A stretch of 64,000 nt of DNA, taken from the NCBI GenBank assembly GCA_035910535.1, contig JAMHXF010000104.1, positions 1 to 64,000 on the forward strand, read 5' to 3'. The stretch comes from Archangium_A sp035910535. GTDB lineage: Bacteria; Myxococcota; Myxococcia; Myxococcales; Myxococcaceae. A program made the position numbers and the translations under genes. Under the pieces are notes generated by a model, which was not told the origin of the DNA, did not search any database, and saw only the letters and a program-made list of their open reading frames with translations. This document shows positions 27,768 through 38,800 of the stretch, piece after piece (position 1 is the stretch's first letter; each line of letters begins with the position of its first letter).

Positions 27768-30700
27768 GTGACCCGCCTCGACCTGTCTTCGTACACCCTC
27801 GGTTCCTGGGCCCCTGGTTCGTCTCGTCCTGCAAGTGGAGCTGCCGCGTTTCGCGACGCGCTTTCACGTGTCGGTCAGCCGGTTCATGTCGTCTCGCAGC
27901 AAGGTGTTCCGGCGATCGTCGAAGGCGGCGTGGCGAAGCTGGGCGCGGTGCCTGTCGGCGATGACTGGCCGCTGCTCGGCTCTGCGCCTGCGTTGACGCC
28001 GGGGCGCCTCGGCGACAGCACGTTCCTTCGCGATTACGGCCTCGAGGCTGCGTACGTGGCCGGCGAAATGGCCAACGGCATCGCGTCGGAGGCGCTCGTC
28101 GAAGCGGTGACGCGTGCGGGCTACCTCGGCGTGTTCGGCGCTGCGGGGTTGTCGATTGAGCGCGTCACCACCGCGATCGATCGCCTCACCGCGTCGCTCG
28201 ACGGCAAGACGTGGGGCATCAACCTCATCCACTCGCCTGACGACCAGAAGCTCGAGCACGCGTTGGTCGAGCTGTTCCTCGCGCGTGGTTTGAAGTTCGT
28301 CAGCGCGTCGGCGTACCTCGATCTCACGTCGGCCATCGTGCGCTACCGCGCCACGGGGCTGCGCCGCGACGCGAACGGGGCCATCGTCATCGCCCACCGC
28401 GTGATGGCGAAGGTGAGCCGCGTCGAGGTCGCGAAGAAGTTCCTCGAGCCTGCGCCCGAGCGGCTGCTCGCGGAGCTCGTCGCGAAGCAGCAGCTCACGC
28501 CGCAAGAGGCCGAGCTGGCCGCGTTGATCCCGATGGCCGACGACGTCACCGCCGAGGCCGACTCTGGCGGTCACACCGACAATCGCCCGTTGGTGTTGTT
28601 GCTGCCCGCGCTGCAGGCGCTGCGTGATGAGGTGTGCGCGGCGCGCCGCTACGCCCAACGGCCTCGCGTCGGCGCGGCGGGCGGCATCGCGACTCCGGCG
28701 AGCGTGGCCAGCGCGTTCTCGATGGGCGCGGCCTACGTCGTCACCGGGAGCATCAACCAGGCGACGCGTGAAGCAGGCACGTCAGACGCGGTGCGTGAGC
28801 TGCTCGCGAAGGCGACGCCGACCGACGTGGCCATGGCGCCGGCCGCCGACATGTTCGAGATGGGCGTGAAGGTGCAGGTGCTGACGCGCGGCACGCTCTT
28901 CGCGGTGCGCGCGCAACGCCTGTACGAGCTGTATCGCGCGCACGCCTCGCTCGAGGCGTTGCCAGCAGCAGTGCGTGAAGAGCTCGAGTCGAAGTTCTTC
29001 CGCACCACGCTCGAGGAGGCGTGGGCCGGTTGTGTGCGCTTCTTCACGGCGCGAGACCCCGCGCAGCTCGAGAAGGCGGCGAACGACCCGAAGCACAAGC
29101 TGGCGCTCATTTTCCGCGCGTACCTCGGGCAGGCGTCGCGCTGGGCCAACGACGGCGTGGTCGATCGCAAGCTCGACTACCAGGTGTGGTGTGGCCCGGC
29201 GATGGGGGCCTTCAACGCGTGGACGCAGGGCAGCGCGCTCGAAGCGTGGGGCTCGCGTGACGCGGTGTTGATCGCGCGCAACCTGCTGGTCGGTGCGTGC
29301 ATGTTGAGCCGCGTCGCCGCGCTGCGCAGCCAGGGCGTCGTGTTGCCCTCCGAGGTCGAGCAGTTCGCGCCGCGTACGCACGCAGCGCTCGACGCGTTGG
29401 TTGAAACGCAGCAGGTCGTCGCTGTTTCGACGCCACGCACCAGCGCCGCGCCGACGCGTGAGCCCATCGCGATCGTCGGCATTGGCTCGCTCTTTCCCCG
29501 CGCGAGCAACCTGCAAGAGCTCTGGCGTCTGCTCCGCAATGGCGACGACGCGACGGGTGACATTCCGTCGACGCACTGGGCGCTCGAAGACTTCTACGAC
29601 GCAGACGTGCGCGCGCCCGACCGTACGTACGCGAAGCGCGGCGCATTTCTGCCGACCACGAAGTTCGACCCCACCGAGTTCGGAATTCCGCCCGCGATCC
29701 TCGAGGCGACCGACACCTCTCAGCTGTTGTCGTTGGTGGTGGCGCGCATGGCGCTCGAAGACGCGGGCTACGGCGACGACATCCAGTGGGACCGGTCTCG
29801 CGCGAGCGTGCTGCTCGGCGTGACGGGCACGCAGGAGCTCGTGATCTCCCTCGGCGCGCGGCTGGGGCACCCGCATTGGAAGAAGGCGCTCAAAGACGCC
29901 GGCATCGACGAAGAGACCGCAGCTGACGTCGTGGCGCGCATTTCCGCGAGCTACGTGGGCTGGCAGGAGAACTCGTTCCCCGGGTTGCTGGGCAACGTGG
30001 TCGCAGGGCGCATTGCGAATCGCTTCGATCTCGGCGGCACCAACTGCGTCGTCGACGCGGCGTGTGCGAGCTCGCTCGGCGCGCTGCACCTGGGCATGGC
30101 GGAGCTGCAGTCGGGGCGCACCGACGTGGTGCTCACCGGCGGCGTCGACACGCTCAACGACATCTTCATGCACATGTGCTTCAGCAAGACGCCTGCGCTC
30201 TCGCCCACGGGTGACGCGCGGCCCTTCAGCGACAAGGCCGACGGCACGCTGCTGGGCGAAGGCATCGGAATGGTGGTGCTCAAGCGCCTGAGCGACGCGG
30301 AGCGCGACGGCGATCGCGTGTACGCGGTGCTGCGCGGGCTCGGGACCTCGAGCGACGGTCGCGCGAAGAGCATCTACGCGCCGCTGGCTTCGGGGCAGGC
30401 GCGGGCGCTGAACGCCGCGTACCGCGACGCGAACGTGACACCGCGAGACATCACTTTGCTCGAAGCGCACGGCACGGGCACGAAGGCCGGCGACGCTGCT
30501 GAATTCGAAGCGCTCGAGAAGGTGTACCGCGCGGCGTCGCCTGACGCGCCGTGGTGCGCGATGGGCTCGGTGAAGTCGCAGATTGGTCACACCAAGGCGG
30601 CGGCCGGCGCGGCGGGGTTGATCAAAGCGGCGTTGGCGTTGCACCACCGCGTGTTGCCCCCGACGATCAAGGTCGACCGCCCGAGCCCGGCCTTGAAGAT

Positions 30701-33700
30701 CGACTCGAGCCCGTTCGCGCTGCCGACCCTCGCGCGCCCGTGGTTGTCGTCTTCCCGTGGCCCGCGCCTGGCGGCGGTCAGCTCGTTCGGCTTTGGCGGC
30801 AGCAACTTCCACGCGGTGCTCGAAGAGTACGGCTCGAAGCGCATGGCTCCGTCGTGGGACGGCTCGGTCGAGGTCGTCGCGTTGTCGGCGGCTTCTTCTG
30901 CGGCGCTGCTCGCCCGCGTCCGCGAAGCGCAGCAGGCTGAGCTGCTCTCGGAGTTCGCGCGCCTCAGCCGCGAGTCTTTCCGCGTGGGCGACGCGCATCG
31001 CCTGCTGTTGGTGCTGACGCCGTCGACGAAGGCGAACGAGCTGTTCGCTTCGGTCATCGCGAAGTTGGAGAAGACGGCGACTGCGTTCGTGTTGCCGGAA
31101 GGCGCGGTGTACGGCGTCGGAGCAGCTGCGGGCGTGCTGGCCATGGTGTTCCCCGGGCAGGGCGCGCAGCACGTCGACATGCTTCGTGAGCTCGCGTGCT
31201 TGTTCCCCGAGGTGCTCGAAGCCGTCGAGGCTGACGAAGCGGTCGGCCAGGCGATCTACCCGCTGCCGACCTTCGACGCCGAGCTGCAGAGCCAACGTGA
31301 AGTGCAGTTGACGAAGACCGACGTGGCGCAGCCGGCGCTCGGAGCCGTCGAGCGCGGGCTGCTCGCGGCGCTGGGGCGCTTCGGCGTCGAGCCTCGTCTG
31401 GTCGCCGGTCACTCGTATGGTGAGCTCGTGGCGTTGCACGCGGCGGGCGTGTTGAGCGCGTCGGCGTTGCGCGAGGCCTCGCGTGTTCGCGGCAAGTTGA
31501 TGGCGGGCGACGGAGCTGATCGCGGCACCATGCTCGCCGTGTTGGCGCCGCTGGCCGACGTCGAGAAGGTCATCGCCGAAGAGCGGCTCGACGTGGTGCT
31601 CGCGAACCGCAACGCGCCGTCGCAGGGCGTGTTGTCGGGCTCGCGTGAGGCGATCTCCGCCGCCGAAGCTGCGTGTCAGAAGCGCTCGTTGCGCACCGCG
31701 CGCATCAACGTCGGCGCGGCGTTTCACAGCACGCTCGTCGCTGGCGCGGCGACGGAGTTCGCGGCCGCGCTGCAGAGTGTTCCGTTTGCCACGCCGCGGG
31801 TGCCGGTGATGTCGAACACCACGGCTGCGCCCTGGCCAGCCGATGCCGCCGAAGCGCGCGCGTTGTTGGCGCGGCAGCTCGCGAGCCCGGTGCGCTTCGT
31901 CGAGGTCGTCGAGGCGCTGTACGCCGCGGGCGCGCGCACGTTCCTCGAGGTCGGGCCGAAGTCGGCGTTGACCGGCATGGTGAAGGCGACGTTGGGAACC
32001 CGTGCCTTCAGCGCGACGGCCATCGACGCGCAGTCGCGGCGGGGCGGCGTGGGTGACTTCGCGTTCGCGCTCGCGCATTTGGCGGCCGACGGTCACGCGG
32101 TGCGCTGGTCGGAGTGGAACAAGTTCGCGCCGCCTCCGCGGTGGTCGGCGAAGCCCGCGCGGGTGCAGAAGATGGTCGTGCCGTTGACGGGCGCGAACTA
32201 CCGCACGCCGGTCGCCCCGATTCCGCCTCGGGCCGCGAAGCCGGTGCTTCGTACTGCGGCCGTCGTTGCGGCGCCGAGTGACGCGTTCCGTCAGCACGAC
32301 GAGCGCATCGCCGCGTTGACGTCGCTGCAAGAGCAGACCGCGCGGGTTCACCAGCGCTTCCTCGAGACGCAGCTCGCCGCGCAGCAGTCGTTGCTCGGCG
32401 CGCTCCATGGAACGCAGGTGGTCGCGGCGCCGGTGGTCATCGCAGCGCCTGCAGCCGTTCAAGTCACGAAGGCGCCGGTCGCGAAGGTCGCGCCTGCCGT
32501 CGACATCACCGCCACGTTGCTCGCGACGGTGAGCGAGCTGACGGGCTACCCACCTGACACGCTGAACCTCGGTATGGATCTCGAGGCCGACCTCGGCATC
32601 GATTCGATCAAGCGCGTCGAGATCCTCTCGCTGTTGTCGCGGCGCATTCCGAACGCGCCACAGGTGAACCCCGAGAAGCTCGGCGGTCTCAAGTCGCTGC
32701 AGCAGGGGCACGACTTCATCGCGTCGTCGGTCGGAGCGCCTGCATCGGGCGTGAAGGTCGCGCCTTCGGTCGACGTGACCGCGACGCTGCTGGCGACGGT
32801 GAGCGAGCTGACGGGCTATCCGCCTGACACGCTGAACCTCGGTATGGATCTCGAGGCCGACCTCGGCATCGATTCGATCAAGCGCGTCGAGATTCTTTCG
32901 CTGTTGTCGCGGCGCATTCCGAACGCGCCACAGGTGAATCCCGAGAAGCTCGGCGGCCTCAAGTCGCTGCAGCAGGTGCACGACTTCATCGCGTCGTCAG
33001 TCGGTGCTCCCGCGCCGGTCGCGAAGGTTGCATCGGTCGACGTCACCGCGACGCTGCTGGCGACGGTGAGCGAGCTGACGGGCTACCCGCCTGACACGCT
33101 GAACCTCGGCATGGATCTCGAGGCAGACCTCGGCATCGACTCCATCAAGCGCGTCGAGATCCTCTCGCTGCTGTCGCGCCGCATTCCCAACGCGCCGTCC
33201 GTGAACCCCGAGAAGCTGGGCGGTCTCAAGTCGCTGCAGCAGGTGCACGACTTCATCGCGTCGTCAGTGGGCGCTCCCGCGCCGGTCGCGAAGGTTGCAT
33301 CGGTCGATGTCGACGCGACGCTGCTCGCGACGGTGAGCGAGCTGACGGGCTACCCGCCTGAGACGCTGAACCTCGGCATGGATCTCGAGGCAGACCTCGG
33401 CATCGACTCCATCAAGCGCGTCGAGATCCTCTCGCTGTTGTCGCGGCGCATTCCGAACGCGCCACAGGTGAACCCCGAGAAGCTCGCGGGCCTCAAGACG
33501 CTCGCGCAGGTTCGTGACTTCATCGTGAATGGCGCAGTTGCGTCGGGCGCCGCGCCCGTCGTCGTCGCGGCGAAGCCCGTCGTCGAGAGCGCCGTGTCAC
33601 GTCGCGCCGTCGTCGCGGTGCGCGCGCCCGCTTCAGGCGGCACTGCGGTGAAACTGCCGAAGAACCCCATCATCATCACCGGCGGAGACGTCGAGCTCGC

Positions 33701-35867
33701 GAGCGCGTTGCAGGCAGCGTTCGAGCGCGTCGGTCACACCACCATCGTGCACATGCTCGGAGCGCCGCTCCCCGCGGGGCCCGTCGGTGGCGTGTTGTTG
33801 CTCGCGCCGCAAGCGGTGACCAGCGCGCACCTCAAGCAGTCGTTGGCGCTCGCGCGTGATGTGTCTGCACAGCTGCGCGGGTTGGCGCACGCGTTCTTCG
33901 TGACGGTGACGCGGCGTGATGGTGCCTTCGGCTTTCTCTCGGCGACCGAAGCGCATGGGCTCGACGGAGGCCTGCACGGGCTGTCGAAGTCGCTGCAGCA
34001 TGAGTGGCCGGAGGTTCGTTCGCGCGCGATCGACTTGTCGGCAGAGTGGACGGCCGACGTCGCCGCCGCCGCGCTGCTCGAGGAGCTGACGACCGAGGGC
34101 CCGGTGGAGATCGGGCTGGGGCCGGTGGGGCGCATGACGACGGGGTTGCGTTCGACAGCGCCCATTGCGCAGCGAGCTCGCCTCACGAAGGGCGACGTGG
34201 TGCTGGTGACGGGCGGCGCGCGGGGCGTAACGGCCGACTGCGCGCGTGCGTTGGCGAAAGAGACGGGCGTGACGCTGATGCTGCTGGGTCGTTCGCCGGC
34301 GCCGGTCGTTGAAGAGGCGTGGCTCGCGGCAGCGCACGACGACGCGTCGCTCAAGAAAGTGTTGCTCGAGCGCGCGCCCGCAGGTCAGCGACCGAGCCCG
34401 AAGCAGCTGGGCGAAATGACACGTGGTGTGCTCGCGGCGCGAGACATTCGCGCCAGCCTCGACGCGCTCCGTGCGCTCGGTTTGAACGCCGAGTACCGAC
34501 AGGTCGACGTGCGCGACGCGGCGGCTGTCGCGGAGATGATGCGCGACGCGCGCGCGTTGGGCCCGGTGCGCGGCATCGTGCACGGCGCCGGGGTGCTGCG
34601 TGACAAGCGCATCGAAGACAAACGCGATGACGACTTCGACCAGGTGCTCGACCCCAAGCTGTCGGGCTTGTCGGCGCTGCTCGAGGCGACGCGTGGTGAC
34701 GAGCTCTCGTTGATCGCGCTCTTCGCGTCGGTGTCGGGGCGTTTCGGGCGTCGTGGTCAAAGTGACTACGCGGTCGCGAACCAGGCCCTCGTGTCGATGG
34801 CTCAAGCCGAAGCGGCGAAGCGGCCGCATGCGCGCGTCGTCGCGCTCGACTGGGGCCCGTGGGCGGGCGGCATGGTGACCACGGCGCTCGAGGCCACGTT
34901 CCGGGCTGAAGGTGTGTCGTTGATTCCGCTGCAGGCCGGTGCGCGCGCGTTCGTCGACGAGGCGCTCGCGTCGTCGAACTCGGGCGTCGAGGTGGTGATC
35001 GGTTCTGGCTTCGGCGCAGAGCTCGAAGCGGGTTGGTCGCTGGCACGAATCGAGCGCCTCGACCCACATTGGCCGGTGCTGGCAGATCATCGCCTCGCGG
35101 GGCGCTCCGTGGTTCCGCTCGCGTTGGTCATCGAGTGGTTCGCGGCGGTGGCGAAGTCGGGCTCGGCGGGCATCGTGCTGCAGTCGATTGAAGACGTGCG
35201 CGTGCTCAAGGGCGTCACGCTCGACGGCGCCGCCGAATCAGTCGCGGTGTGGACAGGCCCCGTCGACGCGAACGGCGCGATGCCGATCGAGCTGCGCAAC
35301 GCGATGGATCACGTTCACGTTCGTGCGCTCGCGAAGTTCGGCGCGGTGGGCCCGCGGCCCGACGCGTCGTTGTCGATCAACGGCCTCGCGCCGTTTGGTA
35401 CGTCGATTGACACGCTCTACCGTGAGCAGCTCTTCCACGGCCGCTCGCTCGAGGCGATCGTCGCCATCGATGGCCTCGGCGAAGAGGGCATGACGCTCAC
35501 GCTGCGCGCGAACCCGACGACCGAGCAGCTCATTCCCGGTAGCGCGAAGAGGTGGACGTTGGACCCGCTCACCCTCGACGGCGTGTTCCAGGCGTTGATC
35601 GTCTGGACGCGGGCCCGCCTCGGCGCGCCGTCGCTCCCCACGCGCCTCGAGACCTTGCGCTGGTTCGCCGCGCCTACCGGCACGCAGCTGCGTTGCACGG
35701 TGAAGGTGCGCTCGATTGAAGGCGCCACGGTCACGTCTGACGTGGAGTTGATCGAAGCTGACGGCACGCTCATCGCCCGACTCGGTGGCTACCAATGCAC
35801 CGTGAGCAGCACGCTGGCGCGGGCCTTCGAGGCCGAGCTGTCGTCACGGGCCACGCCGAGCGCATGA
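27768..35867 (+). CDS. PUFA synthase subunit Pfa1-Pfa2 fusion: ER-KS-MAT-ACP(x4)-KR-DH
   Basis: A 2699-residue type I iterative synthase. Residues 1-545 are a PfaD-type enoyl reductase of the nitropropane-dioxygenase fold (TAEADSGGHTDNRP, GAAGGIATP, TGSINQ), normally a separate protein. KS 562-1000 has active Cys766 in DAACASSL plus EAHGTGT and GHTKAAAG histidines. The malonyl-CoA transacylase spans about 1125-1430, Ser1216 in GHSYG. Four near-identical ACPs have carrier serines 1613, 1703, 1792 and 1881 in GIDSIKR. KR (about 2130-2400) has TGGARGVT and SVSGRFGRRGQSDYAVAN. The C-terminal dehydratase has HRLAGRSVVP (HxxxGxxxxP) and DGVFQ. The PfaA order KS-MAT-ACPn-KR-DH is diagnostic of bacterial PUFA synthases. 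GTG start with no good ribosome site. Its stop overlaps the next start by ATGA. Confidence 0.93.
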   Translation: MTRLDLSSYTLGSWAPGSSRPASGAAAFRDALSRVGQPVHVVSQQGVPAIVEGGVAKLGAVPVGDDWPLLGSAPALTPGRLGDSTFLRDYGLEAAYVAGEMANGIASEALVEAVTRAGYLGVFGAAGLSIERVTTAIDRLTASLDGKTWGINLIHSPDDQKLEHALVELFLARGLKFVSASAYLDLTSAIVRYRATGLRRDANGAIVIAHRVMAKVSRVEVAKKFLEPAPERLLAELVAKQQLTPQEAELAALIPMADDVTAEADSGGHTDNRPLVLLLPALQALRDEVCAARRYAQRPRVGAAGGIATPASVASAFSMGAAYVVTGSINQATREAGTSDAVRELLAKATPTDVAMAPAADMFEMGVKVQVLTRGTLFAVRAQRLYELYRAHASLEALPAAVREELESKFFRTTLEEAWAGCVRFFTARDPAQLEKAANDPKHKLALIFRAYLGQASRWANDGVVDRKLDYQVWCGPAMGAFNAWTQGSALEAWGSRDAVLIARNLLVGACMLSRVAALRSQGVVLPSEVEQFAPRTHAALDALVETQQVVAVSTPRTSAAPTREPIAIVGIGSLFPRASNLQELWRLLRNGDDATGDIPSTHWALEDFYDADVRAPDRTYAKRGAFLPTTKFDPTEFGIPPAILEATDTSQLLSLVVARMALEDAGYGDDIQWDRSRASVLLGVTGTQELVISLGARLGHPHWKKALKDAGIDEETAADVVARISASYVGWQENSFPGLLGNVVAGRIANRFDLGGTNCVVDAACASSLGALHLGMAELQSGRTDVVLTGGVDTLNDIFMHMCFSKTPALSPTGDARPFSDKADGTLLGEGIGMVVLKRLSDAERDGDRVYAVLRGLGTSSDGRAKSIYAPLASGQARALNAAYRDANVTPRDITLLEAHGTGTKAGDAAEFEALEKVYRAASPDAPWCAMGSVKSQIGHTKAAAGAAGLIKAALALHHRVLPPTIKVDRPSPALKIDSSPFALPTLARPWLSSSRGPRLAAVSSFGFGGSNFHAVLEEYGSKRMAPSWDGSVEVVALSAASSAALLARVREAQQAELLSEFARLSRESFRVGDAHRLLLVLTPSTKANELFASVIAKLEKTATAFVLPEGAVYGVGAAAGVLAMVFPGQGAQHVDMLRELACLFPEVLEAVEADEAVGQAIYPLPTFDAELQSQREVQLTKTDVAQPALGAVERGLLAALGRFGVEPRLVAGHSYGELVALHAAGVLSASALREASRVRGKLMAGDGADRGTMLAVLAPLADVEKVIAEERLDVVLANRNAPSQGVLSGSREAISAAEAACQKRSLRTARINVGAAFHSTLVAGAATEFAAALQSVPFATPRVPVMSNTTAAPWPADAAEARALLARQLASPVRFVEVVEALYAAGARTFLEVGPKSALTGMVKATLGTRAFSATAIDAQSRRGGVGDFAFALAHLAADGHAVRWSEWNKFAPPPRWSAKPARVQKMVVPLTGANYRTPVAPIPPRAAKPVLRTAAVVAAPSDAFRQHDERIAALTSLQEQTARVHQRFLETQLAAQQSLLGALHGTQVVAAPVVIAAPAAVQVTKAPVAKVAPAVDITATLLATVSELTGYPPDTLNLGMDLEADLGIDSIKRVEILSLLSRRIPNAPQVNPEKLGGLKSLQQGHDFIASSVGAPASGVKVAPSVDVTATLLATVSELTGYPPDTLNLGMDLEADLGIDSIKRVEILSLLSRRIPNAPQVNPEKLGGLKSLQQVHDFIASSVGAPAPVAKVASVDVTATLLATVSELTGYPPDTLNLGMDLEADLGIDSIKRVEILSLLSRRIPNAPSVNPEKLGGLKSLQQVHDFIASSVGAPAPVAKVASVDVDATLLATVSELTGYPPETLNLGMDLEADLGIDSIKRVEILSLLSRRIPNAPQVNPEKLAGLKTLAQVRDFIVNGAVASGAAPVVVAAKPVVESAVSRRAVVAVRAPASGGTAVKLPKNPIIITGGDVELASALQAAFERVGHTTIVHMLGAPLPAGPVGGVLLLAPQAVTSAHLKQSLALARDVSAQLRGLAHAFFVTVTRRDGAFGFLSATEAHGLDGGLHGLSKSLQHEWPEVRSRAIDLSAEWTADVAAAALLEELTTEGPVEIGLGPVGRMTTGLRSTAPIAQRARLTKGDVVLVTGGARGVTADCARALAKETGVTLMLLGRSPAPVVEEAWLAAAHDDASLKKVLLERAPAGQRPSPKQLGEMTRGVLAARDIRASLDALRALGLNAEYRQVDVRDAAAVAEMMRDARALGPVRGIVHGAGVLRDKRIEDKRDDDFDQVLDPKLSGLSALLEATRGDELSLIALFASVSGRFGRRGQSDYAVANQALVSMAQAEAAKRPHARVVALDWGPWAGGMVTTALEATFRAEGVSLIPLQAGARAFVDEALASSNSGVEVVIGSGFGAELEAGWSLARIERLDPHWPVLADHRLAGRSVVPLALVIEWFAAVAKSGSAGIVLQSIEDVRVLKGVTLDGAAESVAVWTGPVDANGAMPIELRNAMDHVHVRALAKFGAVGPRPDASLSINGLAPFGTSIDTLYREQLFHGRSLEAIVAIDGLGEEGMTLTLRANPTTEQLIPGSAKRWTLDPLTLDGVFQALIVWTRARLGAPSLPTRLETLRWFAAPTGTQLRCTVKVRSIEGATVTSDVELIEADGTLIARLGGYQCTVSSTLARAFEAELSSRATPSA
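32499..33527 (+). repeat. Four tandem acyl-carrier-protein coding repeats
   Basis: Units start at 32499, 32769, 33036 and 33303 (270, 267 and 267 bases). Over the ACP core they are nearly identical at the DNA level, including stretches around gatctcgaggc. Each encodes the carrier motif GIDSIKR. The fourth differs most at its end (LAGLKTLAQVRDF instead of LGGLKSLQQ). PUFA synthases typically have four to nine such ACPs, and the number affects yield more than product type. Confidence 0.95.
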
Positions 35868-38800
35868 AGTCGCAGCGCGCCATCGCCATCGTCGGAGTCG
35901 CAGGCCGATTTCCCGGAGCGCCGTCGGTCGACGCGTTGTGGGAGCTCGTGCGCGCGGGGAAGACCGCCGCTCGCGAGATTCCCGCGGCTCGTTGGCCGGT
36001 GGCCGCGAAAGACATCGTGTCGTCGAAGGGCGGGCCCGACACGGCGTCGTCGCGCATCGGGTGCCTCGTCGATGACTTCGAGCTCGACGTCGACGTTCCG
36101 GCGGAGCTGCGAGCTCGTCTCAGCTCGCTGGCGAAGTTGACGCTGCAGGTCGGCGTCGACGCGGCGAAGGGCGTTCGCTTCGACCCGAAGCGCGCGGCGG
36201 CGATCATCGCCAACATCGCGCTGCCCACCGATGCCGCGTCGGCGTTGTCTGAGTCGATTGTGCTGGGCGCGATGGAAGCAGAGCTGAAGGGCACGCCGCA
36301 CCAGCCACGCTTCGAGCCGATGGACGCGTTCCCCACGGCGACGCCGGTGGCGCTGTTGTCGCAGACGCTCGGGCTTGGCGGTGGCAGCTTCACGCTCGAC
36401 GCTGCGTGCGCGTCATCTCTCTATGCGTTGCACCTGGCGTGCATCGAGCTCGAGGCCGGGCGCCTCGACGCGGCGCTCGCGGGTGGCGTGTCGATGGCGC
36501 AGTCGCTCTACACGCAGGTCGGCTTCACGCAACTGCAGGCGCTCTCTCCGAGCGGCATCTGCGCGCCGTTCGGTGCGCACGCCGACGGGCTCGTGGTGGG
36601 CGAAGGCGCGGGCATGGTCGTGCTCAAGCGCCTCGAAGATGCAGAGCGCGACGGCGACAGAATCATCGCGGTGATTCGTGGCATCGGCGTCTCGAACGAC
36701 GTCGGCGGCAGTCTGCTCTCGCCTGATTCTGAAGGTCAGCTGCGCGCGATGCGCTCGGCGTATGCGCAGGCCGGTTGGACGCCCACCGACGTGCAACTTG
36801 TCGAGTGTCACGGCACGGGCACGCCGCGCGGTGACGGGGTCGAGCTCAAGAGCTTGTCGACGATGTGGGAAGGCGCGGCGTCGCGCGCGGTCATCGGCTC
36901 GGTGAAGAGCAACGTGGGGCACCTGCTCACCGCTGCGGGTATGGCCGGGTTGACGAAGGTCGTGCAGGCCATGGCGCATGGGCAGTTGCCGCCGAGCGCG
37001 AACGTCACCAGCAGCACGTTGTCTCCGGCGTTGCGCGCGACGCCGTTCGACGTGCTCGAGGCGCCGCGTGAGTGGGCTGGCTCGCCTCGCCGCGCGGCGG
37101 TGTCGGGCTTCGGGTTCGGCGGCATCAACGCGCACCTGTTGCTCGAGCAGCACGTGCCGAATACGCCCGCACCCGCGCGCGTGACGATGGCCGACGAGCC
37201 GGTCGCCGTGGTGGGCATGGGTGCGTTCGTCGGCTCGGCGCGCTCGCTCGACGAACTCCGTGCTCAACAGTTCTCGACGCCGACGTCGTTGCTGACGCCA
37301 CGTGGCAAGCGTGGTCGCTTTTCTGGTGTCGACGAGCACGAGCTGGGCGCGTGGATTCACGAGCTCCGCATTCCACTTGGGCGCTTCAAGGTGCCTCCGC
37401 TCGAGGTGCCGTCGGTGTTGCCGCAGCAGTTGCTGATGCTGCAGGTCGCGCGTGAAGCCATCGACGACGCCGGTGGGCTCGGTGCAGGCCCGCATCATTC
37501 GACGGGCGCGGTCGTCGGCATCGGCCTCGATCTCGAGACGACCTCGTTTCATCTGCGTTGGGTGTTGCGTGAGCGCGCGGCGAAGTGGGGGCTCTCGCTC
37601 GACGAGGCGGCGCTGAAGCAGCTCGCCGACCGGCTCTCGCCTCCACTCGATACGCAGCGAACGCTGGGGGCGCTGGGCGGCATCGTCGCCAGCCGTCTCG
37701 CGCGCGAAGTGGGGCTGGGTGGCCCGAGCTTCGGTGTGCAGGCCGAAGAGGCCGGTGGGCTTCGTGCGCTCGAGGTCGCGACACGGTTGCTGCAGCGCCA
37801 CGAGGTCGATCGCATGGTGGTGGGCGCCGTCGACCTCGCCGGCGATGTTCGTCGGGTGCTCGCGGCGCGGTCGCTGGGTGACGAACGCGTGATGGGTGAG
37901 GGCGCGGGTGCGCTGGTGCTCAAACGGCTGGCTGACGCGCAGCGCAGCGGAGATCGCATTTACGGCGTGGTGAAGGCCATCTCGCCGGCGATCGCGCGCG
38001 CGAGCGAAGAACTCAACCTCGGCGCGGCGACAGGCCTCGTGTCGACGATTCGTGCGCTGTTGTCGCTGCATCACGAAGCGCTGCCCGCGCCGACGAGGCC
38101 GTGGGCGCGGAATCGCTCCGAAGGCCCGCGCAAGACGACGGTGTCTGCGACGGCGCCCGATGGCGTGAGCGTGTCGGTGTCGCTCGAGCAGGCGCCGGAG
38201 TCGTCGCGTCACGTCGCGCCGGCGATCGAGCGCGCCGCAGGTTTGTTTCTCGTCGACGACCCGAAGGCGCTGAGGGACCTCGCGGCGCTCCACACGAGTG
38301 ACTCCATCGATCAGCTCGCGGCACGTTGGCACCAGCGCGGCTCGAAGACTGGGCGCGCCGTCGTCGCGACCAGCGTCGCTGAGCTGCTTTTGAAGCTGGA
38401 CTCGCCGAGCGCGGCGACTTCGCTCGGTGGAGAGGTCGCGTTCGTCTTTCCGGGTTCGGGGACGCACTTCGACGGTATGGGGCGCGGCCTGCACCTCGCG
38501 CTGCCGGAGACGCTCGCGCGCCTCGACCGCGACTCGCAGTCACTCGCCTCGCACCTCGAGCCTCCGAAGGGCGAAGGCATCTCCGACATCATCGTGCGCC
38601 ACGTCACGCACGGGCTCTCGGTGGCCGAGGGGCTCACGCTGCTCGGTGTTCAGCCCACGGCGTACCTCGGCTACTCGCTGGGTGAATCGGCGAGCCTCTT
38701 TTCGTCGCGTGCGTGGAGAGACCGCGACGTCATGTTTCAGCGCACGCTCGAATCACCGCTCTTCCGCAGCGAGTTGGGTGGTGCGTGCACCGTGGCGAAG

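Noticed and set aside
28782..32981. A 1399-codon open frame on the minus strand opposite the PUFA synthase
   Set aside because: It is Arg/Gly/Leu/Ala-rich nonsense with no domain, and the plus strand carries a complete, motif-rich synthase. High-GC codon bias leaves such shadows open.
32499..33527. CRISPR-like or satellite repeat
   Set aside because: The 267-270-base units are in-frame ACP domains; there are no short direct repeats with unique spacers.
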